From Xylophilus sp. (GTDB taxonomy: Bacteria; Pseudomonadota; Gammaproteobacteria; Burkholderiales; Burkholderiaceae_C), in assembly GCA_009914555.1 (NCBI GenBank), contig WNDY01000008.1:43497-107496 (forward strand): a DNA stretch of 64,000 bases, read 5' to 3'. The notes under the pieces are model-generated. The model saw nothing but the letters and a program-made list of their open reading frames with translations, searched no databases and was not told the origin of the DNA. Below, one piece after another: positions 9,126 to 19,012 of the stretch (position 1 is its first letter; each line of letters starts with the position of its first letter). Made by a program: the position numbers and the translations under genes.

Positions 9126-10496
9126 ATGGTCAAGAAAGTATTTATCAAGACCTTCGGCTGCCAGATGAACGAGTACGACTCGGACAAGATGGCCGACGTA
9201 CTCGCCGCCGCCCAGGGCTACGAGCCCACGCAGGACGTGGAGGAAGCCGACCTGATCCTGTTCAACACCTGTTCGGTGCGCGAGAAGGCGCAGGAGAAGG
9301 TGTTTTCCGACCTCGGCCGCGTCAAGCACCTCAAGGACAAGGGCGTGCTGATCGGCGTGGGCGGCTGCGTAGCCAGCCAGGAGGGCGAGGCCATCGTCGC
9401 CCGCGCGCCGTACGTGGACGTGGTGTTCGGCCCGCAGACCCTGCACCGCCTGCCCGAGCTGCTGGCAGAGCGCGCGCGCAGGAACCGGCCGCAGGTGGAC
9501 ATCAGCTTCCCCGAGATCGAGAAGTTCGACCACCTGCCGCCCGCACGCGTCGAGGGCGCGGCCGCGTTCGTCTCGATCATGGAAGGCTGCTCCAAGTACT
9601 GCAGCTACTGCGTGGTGCCCTACACCCGCGGCGAGGAGGTGAGCCGCCCGTTCGGCGACGTGCTGGTCGAGGTCGCGCACCTGGCCGGGCAGGGCGTGAA
9701 GGAAGTCACGCTGCTGGGCCAGAACGTGAACGCCTACCGCGGCCGCATGGGCGACACGGCCGAGATCGCCGACTTCGCGCTGCTCATCGAGGTGATCGCC
9801 GAGATCCCCGGCATCGAGCGCATCCGCTACACGACGAGCCACCCCAACGAGTTCACGCCGCGCCTCATCGAGGCCTACGCCCGCTGCCCGAAGCTCGTCA
9901 GCCACCTGCACCTGCCGGTGCAGCACGGCTCCGACCGCATCCTCATGGCGATGAAGCGCGGCTACACCGCCATGGAATACAAGAGCACCATCCGCAAGCT
10001 GCGCGCCATCCGGCCCGACATGTCGATGAGCAGCGACTTCATCGTCGGCTTTCCCGGCGAGACGGACGACGACCACCGCAGGACGATGGATCTCATCGGG
10101 CACGTGGGCTACGACACCTCGTTTTCCTTCATCTTCAGCCCGCGCCCCGGCACGCCCGCGGCCAACCTGCGCGACGACACGCCGCACGAGGTCAAGCTCG
10201 CGCGCCTACAGGAAGTGCAGGCCGCCATCGAGGCCAACGCCCGCGCCATCAGCCGCCGCCGTGTGGGCACGGTGCAGCGCGTGCTGGTCGAGGGCACGGC
10301 GAAGAAGGCCGCGGCCGACGGCAGCGTCGAGCTGATGGGCCGCACCGAATGCAACCGCGTGGTCAACTTCCCCGGCGGCCCGCAGGCCGCCCGCCTGGTC
10401 GGCCGCATGATCGACGTACACATCGTCGCCGCGCCCGGCTACACGCTGCGCGGCGAGGTGGTGCGGACCGCCGAGGACACGCTGGCCGCCGCATGA
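9126..10496 (+). CDS. miaB: tRNA-2-methylthio-N6-dimethylallyladenosine synthase MiaB
   Basis: 456 residues from ATG 9126. The radical SAM methylthiotransferase adds the 2-methylthio group to i6A37 of tRNAs. The N-terminal UPF0004 domain holds the auxiliary cluster cysteines ([25 protein letters not shown]), the radical SAM motif is CSKYCSYC, and a C-terminal TRAM domain ends the protein. Length and motif order are standard. Its stop overlaps the glrK start (ATGA), so a tRNA-modification gene leads the two-component operon. Confidence 0.97.
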   Translation: MVKKVFIKTFGCQMNEYDSDKMADVLAAAQGYEPTQDVEEADLILFNTCSVREKAQEKVFSDLGRVKHLKDKGVLIGVGGCVASQEGEAIVARAPYVDVVFGPQTLHRLPELLAERARRNRPQVDISFPEIEKFDHLPPARVEGAAAFVSIMEGCSKYCSYCVVPYTRGEEVSRPFGDVLVEVAHLAGQGVKEVTLLGQNVNAYRGRMGDTAEIADFALLIEVIAEIPGIERIRYTTSHPNEFTPRLIEAYARCPKLVSHLHLPVQHGSDRILMAMKRGYTAMEYKSTIRKLRAIRPDMSMSSDFIVGFPGETDDDHRRTMDLIGHVGYDTSFSFIFSPRPGTPAANLRDDTPHEVKLARLQEVQAAIEANARAISRRRVGTVQRVLVEGTAKKAAADGSVELMGRTECNRVVNFPGGPQAARLVGRMIDVHIVAAPGYTLRGEVVRTAEDTLAAA

Positions 10497-11923
10497 AGAA
10501 AAGCCGCCCGCGCCGCGCCTCGTTCCAGCAGCTGCTGCTGATCGCCTTTCTGCTGATCGCCGCGCTGCTCGGCGGCATCTCGCTGCGCGCGGTGTTCACG
10601 CTCGACAAGCTGATGGCGCAGAGCAACGGCAGCGCCGCCCGCGCGCTGGAGCTGTCGGCCGCGGCCCAGTCGCTGGCCGAGCGCAGCGCCACCATGGAGC
10701 GTGCGGCGCGCCAGTCGCTGGTGCTGGGCGATGCCATGCTGCGCCGCCGCTTCGAGGAAGCCGCGCGCGACGCCCGCCACGCGCTGGCCGAACGGCTGGC
10801 GCCCGGCGACATCCCGGAGGAGCTGGCGGCGCAGTGGCGCACCCAGCTCGACCGCATCGCAGCCCTGCTCGACGGCCCGCTGGCCACCGCGCTGGACCGC
10901 GACCGCGCCGTGGCCGGCGAATTCCGCGAGCTCGACAGCCTCAATACCGCCATCGGCCTGGCGGTGCAGCACACCATCGAGGAGCGCAACAAGGCCCTGC
11001 TGGCCGAGCTGGAGAGCAGCCGGCTGCGGCTGATGCGCCTGGTGGTCGGCTCCATCGTGATCGCGCTGGCGCTGGCCGTAGCCTTCGGCGTCTGGCTGGG
11101 CCGGCCGTTCAAGCGGCTGGAGCATGCGATCGTCGGCCTGGGCGAGAACCGGCTCGACGAGGTCATCGACATCCACGGCCCGGCCGACGTGCAGCGCGTG
11201 GGCCAGCAGCTCGAATGGCTGCGCCTGCGGCTGACCGAGCTGGACGCCGACAAGGCCCGCTTCCTGCGCCACATCTCGCACGAGCTGAAAACGCCGCTGG
11301 CCGCGCTGCGCGAGGGCGTGGCCCTGCTGGAGGACGGCGTGACCGGCGAGCTGACCACCGCCCAGCGCGAGGTCGCCGGCATCCTGCACCAGAACACCGT
11401 CGTGCTCCAGGGCCAGATCGAGGCGCTGCTGCGCTTCAACGCGGCCGCGTTCGAGGCCCGGCAGTTGAAGCGCGAAAAGACCGAGCTGCTGGCGCTGCTG
11501 GAGGAGCAGGTCGACGCCCAGCGCCTGCAGTGGCAGGCCCGCGCGCTCGACGTGCAGGTCGAGGGCCGGCCGCTCACGCTGGAAGTGGACGCCGGCAAGA
11601 TCGCCACCGCGGTGGCCAACCTGCTGTCCAACGCGATCCGCTTTTCGCCGCACGGCGCTCGGCTGGCCCTGTCGCTCACGCGCGGCGACGGCGTGGTGCG
11701 CATCGACATCCGCGACCAGGGCCCCGGCATCGCCGAAGCCGACCGCGACCGCGTCTTCGAGCCGTTCTACCGCGGCATCCACCAGCCCGTCGATGCCGTG
11801 CGCGGCACCGGCATCGGCCTGTCGATCGTGCAGGAGTACATTGCGGCCCACGGGGGCCGGATCGCGCTCCTGTCCGACGGGCCCGGCGCCCACTTCCGGA
11901 TCGAATTGCCCCATGCATCGTGA
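10493..11923 (+). CDS. glrK: Sensor histidine kinase GlrK (QseE)
   Basis: 476 residues. Two membrane segments (about 13-36 and 182-202) enclose a helical periplasmic domain; a HAMP-like linker follows, then the DHp H-box with phospho-accepting His263 ([12 protein letters not shown]), and a catalytic domain with N-box [11 protein letters not shown]1 DQGPGIAE and G2 GTGIGLSIV. The assignment to GlrK rests on the order kinase - small outer-membrane lipoprotein - sigma-54 response regulator, which is the glrK-qseG-glrR operon of enterobacteria, a sensor of envelope state. It overlaps miaB by 4 bp and qseG by 11 bp. Confidence 0.85.
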   Translation: MKKSRPRRASFQQLLLIAFLLIAALLGGISLRAVFTLDKLMAQSNGSAARALELSAAAQSLAERSATMERAARQSLVLGDAMLRRRFEEAARDARHALAERLAPGDIPEELAAQWRTQLDRIAALLDGPLATALDRDRAVAGEFRELDSLNTAIGLAVQHTIEERNKALLAELESSRLRLMRLVVGSIVIALALAVAFGVWLGRPFKRLEHAIVGLGENRLDEVIDIHGPADVQRVGQQLEWLRLRLTELDADKARFLRHISHELKTPLAALREGVALLEDGVTGELTTAQREVAGILHQNTVVLQGQIEALLRFNAAAFEARQLKREKTELLALLEEQVDAQRLQWQARALDVQVEGRPLTLEVDAGKIATAVANLLSNAIRFSPHGARLALSLTRGDGVVRIDIRDQGPGIAEADRDRVFEPFYRGIHQPVDAVRGTGIGLSIVQEYIAAHGGRIALLSDGPGAHFRIELPHAS

Positions 11924-12575
11924 TTTCCCGCCGCAGGCCCTCCGGCGCTGCCTGACCTCGACCGTGGCCGGCGCGGCGCTGCTGCTGGCCGGCGCGGCGC
12001 TGCTGCTGGCCGGCTGCGCCGCGCAGCACCCGGTCGCGCCGCCGCCGCTGGTGCCGGCCGAGCAACCCGCCCCGCCGCCGCCGCCGCTCATCGACCTGCC
12101 GCCGCCCCCGCCCGAGCCGGCCCGCCCGCGCGCCGATGGCCCCAACGCCCTGCTCGCCTATGCCGACCGCGTGCGCAGCATGACGCCGCAGGAACTCGTG
12201 CCCGAGATCGCCCGGCTCGCCGAGATTCCCGACAGCCAGCGCGTGCCGTTCAACGATCTGCAGCTTGTCGTGGCGCTCGGCCAGACGCACCTGGCCGCCG
12301 ACGTACAGCGCGCCCAGCCGCTGATCCAGCGCGTGCTGGCCGACGCGTCCGAAGCGGCGCATCGGCTGCATCCGATCGCCCGGCTGCTCGCGGCCCGCTA
12401 TGCCGAGCAGCGCCGCGTGGAAGACCTGCTGGACCGCCAGAGCCAGCAGCTGCGCGACAGCCAGCGCCGCATCGACCAGCTCAACGAGCGGCTGGAGGCG
12501 GTGCGCGCCATCGAGCGCAGCCTGACCTCGCGCGGCCACGGTGGCAACCCGCCGCCGGCGCAACCCAAACCCTGA
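11913..12575 (+). CDS. qseG: QseG-like outer-membrane lipoprotein
   Basis: 220 residues. A lipoprotein signal ends in the lipobox LLAGC, followed by a Pro-rich segment and a helical C-terminal domain with a coiled-coil tail (QSQQLRDSQRRIDQLNERL). In E. coli, QseG activates the kinase GlrK by direct contact, and the same gene position here suggests that role. The signal peptide contains a perfect 21-bp tandem duplication (11973-11993 and 11994-12014) that doubles an AALLLAG segment. The start overlaps glrK by 11 bp. Confidence 0.75.
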   Translation: MHRDFPPQALRRCLTSTVAGAALLLAGAALLLAGCAAQHPVAPPPLVPAEQPAPPPPPLIDLPPPPPEPARPRADGPNALLAYADRVRSMTPQELVPEIARLAEIPDSQRVPFNDLQLVVALGQTHLAADVQRAQPLIQRVLADASEAAHRLHPIARLLAARYAEQRRVEDLLDRQSQQLRDSQRRIDQLNERLEAVRAIERSLTSRGHGGNPPPAQPKP

Positions 12576-12604
12576 GGGGGTATAGCCCCGAAGTGCGCCT
12601 GATC

Positions 12605-12628
<24 letters not shown>
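12576..12628 (+). repeat. Bipartite GGGRGTAT element, inverted class (53 bp)
   Basis: GGGGGTAT at 12576-12583 starts right after the qseG stop and ATACCCAC lies at 12621-12628, start-to-start distance 45. AGTGCG follows the first half-site after 8 bases. The second half-site is inside the first codons of glrR, so the element spans its translation start region. Confidence 0.5.
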
Positions 12629-13978
<1,350 letters not shown>

Positions 13979-14001
13979 CCGGCGGGCCGCTTCTGAGGGC
14001 C

Positions 14002-14107
14002 TGTCGCTGTTTTCCGAAAGTCTGTCGCCGGTATCCGACGCCGCCAAACGGTTGATACACAAGGGTTTTCCTAGATTTCCGCCAAGCCCTGTCGTGATAC
14101 GGCGACA
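14002..14107 (+). promoter_or_regulatory. Three GlrR-type upstream activator sites (TGTC-N10-GACA)
   Basis: Site 1 is TGTCGCTGTTTTCCGAAA (14002-14019), site 2 is TGTCGCCGGTATCCGACG (14023-14040) and site 3 is TGTCGTGATACGGCGACA (14090-14107). Site 3 matches the known GlrR consensus TGTC-N10-GACA exactly; sites 1 and 2 keep the first half and most of the second at the same spacing, and all three extend to TGTCG-N8-CGA. Sites 1 and 2 are 21 bp apart, two helical turns. They lie at about -216, -195 and -128 from the predicted start point. Confidence 0.75.
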
Positions 14108-14168
14108 AAAAGGGCCCCGGCGGCGGCATTTTGGAGGCTGCGCCCCAAAAACACATGATGAAACATGC

Positions 14169-14181
14169 CAACCTGTTGATT
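14169..14181 (-). promoter_or_regulatory. Predicted IHF-binding site
   Basis: Read on the minus strand the sequence is AATCAA-CAGG-TTG, a full match to the IHF consensus WATCAA-N4-TTR. It sits between the GlrR-type sites and the sigma-54 promoter, the place where IHF bends DNA at such promoters. Confidence 0.65.
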
Positions 14182-14199
14182 TGAAAGGTAAAAAACGGC

Positions 14200-14215
14200 T
14201 GGCATGGCAGTTGCA
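14200..14215 (+). promoter_or_regulatory. Sigma-54 promoter of opgH
   Basis: TGGCATGGCAGTTGCA matches the -24/-12 consensus TGGCACG-N4-TTGCW with one mismatch and the exact GG-N10-GC spacing (GG at 14201-14202, GC at 14213-14214). Transcription would start at about 14225-14227, that is, at or just before the annotated opgH ATG. Confidence 0.75.
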
Positions 14216-14226
14216 TAACGGAACGC

Positions 14227-16233
14227 ATGAACACACTTCCTGCCTCCGCTACTGCCTCCGCTTCGCGCCAACGCAGCAGCGTTCGCGAAGAACGCCATCC
14301 GAACGCCGTCACCGCACCGCCGGTGCACCGCGGCTCCATGACCCCCGTGCCCTGGCGCGGCTTCTGGAACAGCATCGGCACCGCCATCCTGATGTCGCTG
14401 ACCGGCCGTGGCCGCGCTGCGGCCAACGATGGCGAACCGCTCGAAGCCTGGCAGCACGCGGCATCGCGCCGCCGCCTGGCCTTCCTGCTGATCACCATCC
14501 TGACGACCGGCGTGGCCACCGCGCTGTTCGCCGGCATCCAGCCCGACTACGACAACGCCTTCCTCGAATGGGGCCAGACGGCGCTGTTCGCGCTGCTGTC
14601 GGCCTGGGTCGTGACCGGCTTCACCACCGCGCTCATGGGCTTCTGGGTCAGCGTGCGCGGCGACGCGCACACGCTGTCGGTGCGCGAGGTACGCGACCAC
14701 GCGATGAACCCCGAGGCCCGCACGGCCATCATCATGCCGATCTGCAACGAAGACGTGGCCACCGTGTTCGCCGGCCTGCGCGCCACCTGCGAATCGGTCG
14801 CCGCCACCGGCCATGCCCGCCAGTTCGACGTGTTCGTGCTGTCCGACAGCTACGAGCCCGGCAAGGCCGACGAGGAGCGCCGCGCCTGGGAGGACCTGCG
14901 CGCCGCCCTGGCCCAGCATCCGGAGCAGCCGCAGGTCGAGGTCTACTACCGCCTGCGCAAGCGCCGCACCCACCGCAAGGCCGGCAACGTGGCCGACTTC
15001 TGCCGCCGCTGGGGCAAGGACTACCGCTACATGGTCGTGCTCGACGCCGACAGCGTGATGAGCGGCGACTGCCTGACCAACATGGTCAAGCTGATGGAAG
15101 CCCATCCGAAGGCCGGCATCATCCAGACCGCCACCCAGGCCATCGGCCACGTCACGCTGCATGCCCGCTCGCAGCAGTTCGCCTCGCGCATGACCGGCCG
15201 CCTGTTCACGCTCGGCATGCAGTTCTGGCAGCTCGGCGAATCGCACTACTGGGGCCACAACGCGATCATCCGCGTCAAGCCCTTCATGGACCACTGCGCG
15301 CTGGCGCCGATCAAGGGCACCGGCGGTATGTCGGGCGGCATCATGTCGCACGACTTTGTCGAGGCCGCGCTGATGCGCCGCGCCGGCTACCACGTCTGGC
15401 TCGTGTCCGACCTCGTCGGCAGCTACGAGCAGCAGCCGCCGGACCTGATCTCCGAGCTCCAGCGCGACCGCCGCTGGTGCCAGGGCAACCTGCAGAACGC
15501 CCGCCTGATGGCCGAGCCCGGCATCCACCGCGTGCACCGCGCCATGTTCGTGACCGGCGCCCTGTCGTACGTGTCGGCCCCACTGTGGCTCGCATTCCTG
15601 ACGCTGGGCACCGCGCTCTGGCTGGCCGGTTCGCGCTCGGTGAGCGTGCTGCAGGCCGACGTGCTGCCGGTGGAACTCGTGGGCCTGTGGCTGTTCACGC
15701 TGTCGATGCTGTTCCTGCCGCGCATCCTGGGCATCATCGCCGTGCTGATGAAGGGCGAGCAGCGCCTGTTCGGCGGCGTCGGCGGCCTGCTCAAGAGCGC
15801 TGCGCTCGAAAGCGTGCTGGCCATGCTCCAGTCGCCGGTGCGCATGCTGGCCCACTCGCTGTTCGTGGTGGTCGCCATCACCGGCATCAAGCTCGACTGG
15901 AAGTCGCCCCCCCGCGAAGCCGCCGCGCTGGGCTGGCGCGATGCCGCCCGCAGCCTGGCGCCGATGAGCCTGGTGATCGCCGCCCTGGCCGCCGGCATCG
16001 CGCTGATCGACGCGAGCGCCCTGGTCTGGCTGATTCCGGTGGGCCTGCCGCTGCTGCTGGCTATTCCCGTGACGGTCTACACCAGCCACATCGGCCTGGG
16101 CGGCGCGATGCGCCAGCAGGGCTTCCTGCTGATCCCCGAGGAGCGCTGGTCGCCCAAGGTGCTGCGCCGCGCCTGGATGCATGCGAGCCGTCTGGCCCGC
16201 CCGGCCACCGCGCCGGCTGCGCTGGCCGCCTGA
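14227..16233 (+). CDS. opgH: Glucan glucosyltransferase OpgH (MdoH)
   Basis: 668 residues. A large inner-membrane family 2 glycosyltransferase that makes and exports the beta-glucan backbone of osmoregulated periplasmic glucans. Two N-terminal membrane segments precede the catalytic domain (IIMPICNEDVATVFAGL, the acidic VVLDADS motif and the LQRDRRWCQGN motif of processive transferases), and about six membrane segments follow. It lacks the long N-terminal FtsZ-binding extension of the 847-residue E. coli protein, as is usual outside enterobacteria. opgG is not adjacent but lies 22 kb downstream. The start is uncertain: ATG 14227 has a weak GGAA and abuts the predicted start point; ATG 14338 is the next candidate. 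Confidence 0.93.
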   Translation: MNTLPASATASASRQRSSVREERHPNAVTAPPVHRGSMTPVPWRGFWNSIGTAILMSLTGRGRAAANDGEPLEAWQHAASRRRLAFLLITILTTGVATALFAGIQPDYDNAFLEWGQTALFALLSAWVVTGFTTALMGFWVSVRGDAHTLSVREVRDHAMNPEARTAIIMPICNEDVATVFAGLRATCESVAATGHARQFDVFVLSDSYEPGKADEERRAWEDLRAALAQHPEQPQVEVYYRLRKRRTHRKAGNVADFCRRWGKDYRYMVVLDADSVMSGDCLTNMVKLMEAHPKAGIIQTATQAIGHVTLHARSQQFASRMTGRLFTLGMQFWQLGESHYWGHNAIIRVKPFMDHCALAPIKGTGGMSGGIMSHDFVEAALMRRAGYHVWLVSDLVGSYEQQPPDLISELQRDRRWCQGNLQNARLMAEPGIHRVHRAMFVTGALSYVSAPLWLAFLTLGTALWLAGSRSVSVLQADVLPVELVGLWLFTLSMLFLPRILGIIAVLMKGEQRLFGGVGGLLKSAALESVLAMLQSPVRMLAHSLFVVVAITGIKLDWKSPPREAAALGWRDAARSLAPMSLVIAALAAGIALIDASALVWLIPVGLPLLLAIPVTVYTSHIGLGGAMRQQGFLLIPEERWSPKVLRRAWMHASRLARPATAPAALAA

Positions 16234-16265
16234 CCCGGGCCGCGCGCCGCGCGCCGCGCGGACCA

Positions 16266-16300
16266 GGGCCCGCACGAGGGTGCGGGCCCTTTTCTTTTTT
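16266..16300 (+). terminator. Intrinsic terminator after opgH
   Basis: A perfect 10-bp stem GGGCCCGCAC / GTGCGGGCCC (16266-16275 and 16280-16289) with a GAGG loop is followed by TTTTCTTTTTT. It ends the opgH transcript 32 bp after the stop codon and separates it from the convergent MFS gene. Confidence 0.9.
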
Positions 16301-16310
16301 CTGCGGTGCT

Positions 16311-17471
16311 TCAGGCGCGCCGCGCCGCGGCAGGCGCCAGGCTCAGCAGCCCCGCCACGGCCAGCGCCAGTCCCACCCACAGCGGCGCGCGCAGTCCCAG
16401 GTCCGCGTCGATGGCCGCGCCGCCGGCCCAAGTGCCGAAGGCGAGCCCGGTAGTGATCAGCGATGCGTGCATGGTGTTGACCAGCGGCCCCGGCGCGGCG
16501 GCCCGCATGACGCGCGCGACCATCGCAGGGTTGAGCGCGACGCCGGTCAGTCCCAGCGCCAGGAAGGCGGCGACGCTCGCCGGCGCGCTGTGCGCGAACA
16601 GCGCGAAGGCGCCCAGCGCCGCCACCATCACGCCCAGGCCACCCGCCAGCACGCCGATCATGTGCCGGTCGGCCAGCCGGCCGACGACGAAGTTGCCGGC
16701 GACGTTGGCAATGCCGTAGGCCATCAGCAGCCACGGGATGGCCGGCGCCGCAAACCCGGTGACGCCGGTGAAGATCGGCGAGAAGTAGCTGAAGGCCGCG
16801 AAGGTGGCGCCGATGATGAGCGCGCTGGTGGCATAGGCCGCCCAGAGCCGGCCGTTGCGCAGCGCGCGCAACTCCGCACCCAGGCCGGCATGCTCCTGCC
16901 CGCGCGGGGCCGGCACGCGCCAGGCAACGACGGCCGTGCAGAGCACCGACAGTGCCGCCACGGCCCAGAAGCTCGTGCGCCAGCCCCAGCGCTGCTTGAT
17001 CCAGGCGGTGGCCGGCACGCCGAACACCGGCGCGAGCATCACGCCCGCCAGCACGAGCGATGCGGCGCGGCCGCGCGCCTCGGGCGCGACCAGTTCGGCG
17101 CAGAGGGTCAGCGACACGCCGAAGCAGGCCGCGCTCGCCATGCCCATGGCGATGCGCCCCGCGGCCATGGTGCCATAGCCGCCGGCGGCGGCCGCCACGG
17201 CCGCGCCGGCCACGTAGAGCGCCAGCAGCCAGAGCAGCGCGGGCTTGTGGGGCAGCCGCAGCGCCAGCATCAGCGCGACCACGACCGGCCCGCCGACTGC
17301 CATGCCGAGCGCGTAGAGCGCGATCAGGTTGCCGATCGCGCCCACCGACACGCGCAGCGCGGCGGCCAGCGCGGGCACCATGCCGGCCACCATGAATTCG
17401 GCGGTGACCAGGCAGAAGATCGTCAGGCCCAGCAGGCGGACGACGAAGGGGATGGATGGCGGTCGGTGCAT
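16311..17471 (-). CDS. MFS transporter (DHA1/AraJ-like efflux family)
   Basis: 386 residues from ATG 17471 (MHRPPSIPFVV) with twelve predicted membrane helices. Features of drug:proton antiporters are present: the LTIFCLVTAEFMVAGMVPALA first helix and the loop AGRIAMGMASAACFGVSL. The start chosen follows homologues; an upstream in-frame ATG at 17519 would give an unlikely polar extension. It is divergent from a LysR gene with a 98-bp spacer, the classical arrangement for an exporter and its regulator. The substrate is unknown. Confidence 0.9.
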   Translation of the reverse strand: MHRPPSIPFVVRLLGLTIFCLVTAEFMVAGMVPALAAALRVSVGAIGNLIALYALGMAVGGPVVVALMLALRLPHKPALLWLLALYVAGAAVAAAAGGYGTMAAGRIAMGMASAACFGVSLTLCAELVAPEARGRAASLVLAGVMLAPVFGVPATAWIKQRWGWRTSFWAVAALSVLCTAVVAWRVPAPRGQEHAGLGAELRALRNGRLWAAYATSALIIGATFAAFSYFSPIFTGVTGFAAPAIPWLLMAYGIANVAGNFVVGRLADRHMIGVLAGGLGVMVAALGAFALFAHSAPASVAAFLALGLTGVALNPAMVARVMRAAAPGPLVNTMHASLITTGLAFGTWAGGAAIDADLGLRAPLWVGLALAVAGLLSLAPAAARRA

Positions 17472-17569
17472 CGGCAGGCAGGAAGTTCGGTGGAGAAAAG
17501 ACCTCGCAGTCTCATCCATGCTGCAGCCGTGATAAACCGCCTCTGCTCCTTTTACTGATGCATCGAGTC

Positions 17570-18463
17570 ATGGATCTGAATGCCGTCCGCATCCTCGTGC
17601 GCGTGGCCGAGGCCCGCAGCTTCACCCAGGCGGCCGCTGCGCTCGGCCTCACGCAGTCGGGCCTGTCGCGCGCCGTGGCACGGCTGGAGGCCGAGCTTGG
17701 CGTGCGGCTGCTGCACCGCAGCACGCGCAGCGTGCGCCTCACGCCCGACGGCGAGGCGTTCCACACGCGCGGCGCGCCGCTGCTCGCGGAGCTGGAGGAA
17801 GCCGGCCGCATGCTCCAGGACCGCCGTGCCGAGCCGGCCGGACCGCTGCGCATCACTGCGCCGTCGGCCTTCGGCCGCGTGGTGCTGCTGCCGCTGCTGG
17901 GCGCGCTCACCGAACGCCATCCGGCGCTGCGCGTGGAGACGGTGCTGAGCGACCGCCTGCTCGACCTCGTGGAGGACGGCTTCGACGCCGCAGTCCGCAC
18001 CGGCCCGGTGCAGGACGCGCGCATCGTCGCGCGCCGACTTGCGCCGCTGGCCTGGGCGACGGTGGCCGCGCCGGCCTACCTCGCGCGCAGCGGCGGCGCG
18101 CCGCGCACGGTGGAGGACCTGCGCCGCCACAACTGCCTGACGGTGCGCACGCCGCAGACGGGCCGCACCAAGCCCTGGGAGTTCCTCGACGCCGCCGGCC
18201 GCCCGCAGGACGTGGAGGTGGCGGGCAACCTCGTGTTCGACCTCGGCGACGCGCTGGTCGACGGCGCGCTCGGCGGCTGGGGCATCGCGCAGGTGATGGA
18301 GTTCGCGGTGCGCGACGCGCTGGCCGACGGCCGCTTGGTGCGGCTGCTGGAGCCGTTCGCGGGGCGCAGCCGGGAGCTGTCGCTGCTCTATCCGCGCTCG
18401 CGCCAGTGCTCGCCGCGCGTGGCAGCGCTCGCGCAGGCGCTGGCGCAGGGCGGCTGGCAATAG
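17570..18463 (+). CDS. LysR-family transcriptional regulator
   Basis: 297 residues from ATG 17570 (MDLNAVRILVRVAEA). The N-terminal winged helix (AAAALGLTQSGLSRAVARLE) and the effector-binding domain starting at about residue 90 (GPLRITAPSAFGRV) are standard for the CrgA/DmlR-like subgroup. It is divergent from the MFS exporter and probably controls it. ATG 17558, four codons upstream, is an alternative start. Confidence 0.92.
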   Translation: MDLNAVRILVRVAEARSFTQAAAALGLTQSGLSRAVARLEAELGVRLLHRSTRSVRLTPDGEAFHTRGAPLLAELEEAGRMLQDRRAEPAGPLRITAPSAFGRVVLLPLLGALTERHPALRVETVLSDRLLDLVEDGFDAAVRTGPVQDARIVARRLAPLAWATVAAPAYLARSGGAPRTVEDLRRHNCLTVRTPQTGRTKPWEFLDAAGRPQDVEVAGNLVFDLGDALVDGALGGWGIAQVMEFAVRDALADGRLVRLLEPFAGRSRELSLLYPRSRQCSPRVAALAQALAQGGWQ

Positions 18464-18524
18464 ATACTCCCTACCCTAATGCCTGCAAACGCGCTTCAGT
18501 AAATCCCTTTCAGAATATACTCCC
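18464..18524 (-). repeat. Bipartite GGGRGTAT element, direct class (61 bp)
   Basis: ATACTCCC occurs at 18464-18471 and again at 18517-18524, start-to-start distance 53. It overlaps the end of the lysR gene and fills the gap to the convergent cueR gene. Read on the minus strand the second half ends GGGAGTATC, as in the copies at 39.8 and 58.8 kb. Confidence 0.6.
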
Positions 18525-18529
18525 ATCCT

Positions 18530-18943
18530 CTAATGGCCGCGCGGCGCACAGCAGACATTGCCGGCGATGTCGTCGAGGATCGGGCAGTCGGGCCGGCCGT
18601 CGCCTTGGCAGGAGGCGGCCAGGTGCTCCAGCGTGTCGCTCATCGCCTGCAGCGCACGGGCCTTGGCCTCCAGCTCGGCCACATGACGCAGCGCGATCGC
18701 CTTCACGTCGGCGCTGGCGCGCGAGCGGTCGCGCCACAGGGTCAGCAGCTCCGACGTCTGCGGCACGGTGAAGCCCAGGTCGCGCGCGCGGCGGATGAAG
18801 CGCAGCGCATGCAGATCCGCCTCGCCATAGACGCGGTAGCCCGATTCGCTGCGCGCCGCGCCCGGCAGCAGGCCCACCGATTCGTAGTAGCGGATCATCT
18901 TGGCCGACAGGCCGCTGGCCTGGGCCGCTTGGCCGATGTTCAT
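18530..18943 (-). CDS. cueR: MerR-family copper-responsive regulator CueR
   Basis: 137 residues. The N-terminal MerR helix-turn-helix ([20 protein letters not shown]) and dimerisation helix are followed by the metal-binding loop with the paired cysteines CQGDGRPDC and the CPILDDI signature of Cu(I)/Ag(I) sensors such as CueR; a further CC lies near the C-terminus. It is divergent from copA, and a matching operator lies between them. It should activate copA when Cu(I) rises. Confidence 0.93.
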   Translation of the reverse strand: MNIGQAAQASGLSAKMIRYYESVGLLPGAARSESGYRVYGEADLHALRFIRRARDLGFTVPQTSELLTLWRDRSRASADVKAIALRHVAELEAKARALQAMSDTLEHLAASCQGDGRPDCPILDDIAGNVCCAPRGH

Positions 18944-18974
18944 GGCGTGCTCCGTTTCGTCCGAAAAAAGCCGG

Positions 18975-19005
18975 TTGACCTTACCACGATGGCAAGGTTC
19001 ATACT
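18975..19005 (+). promoter_or_regulatory. CueR-dependent copA promoter and operator
   Basis: A -35 TTGACC (18975-18980) and a -10 CATACT (19000-19005) are separated by 19 bp, the long spacer typical of MerR-family promoters. Between them lies the palindrome ACCTTACC-N5-GGCAAGGT (18978-18998), matching CueR operators. The predicted start point, about 19012, is next to the copA ATG at 19013. Confidence 0.88.
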
Positions 19006-19012
19006 GTGCCGC

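Noticed and set aside
7047..10187. A very long open frame on the minus strand across the TTC38-like and miaB genes
   Set aside because: It is opposite well-conserved genes, has no recognisable domain and shows the low-complexity composition of antisense frames in GC-rich DNA. The same applies to other long antisense frames in the window.
18989..19012. ATG 18989 as the copA start
   Set aside because: It lies inside the CueR operator and upstream of the predicted transcription start.
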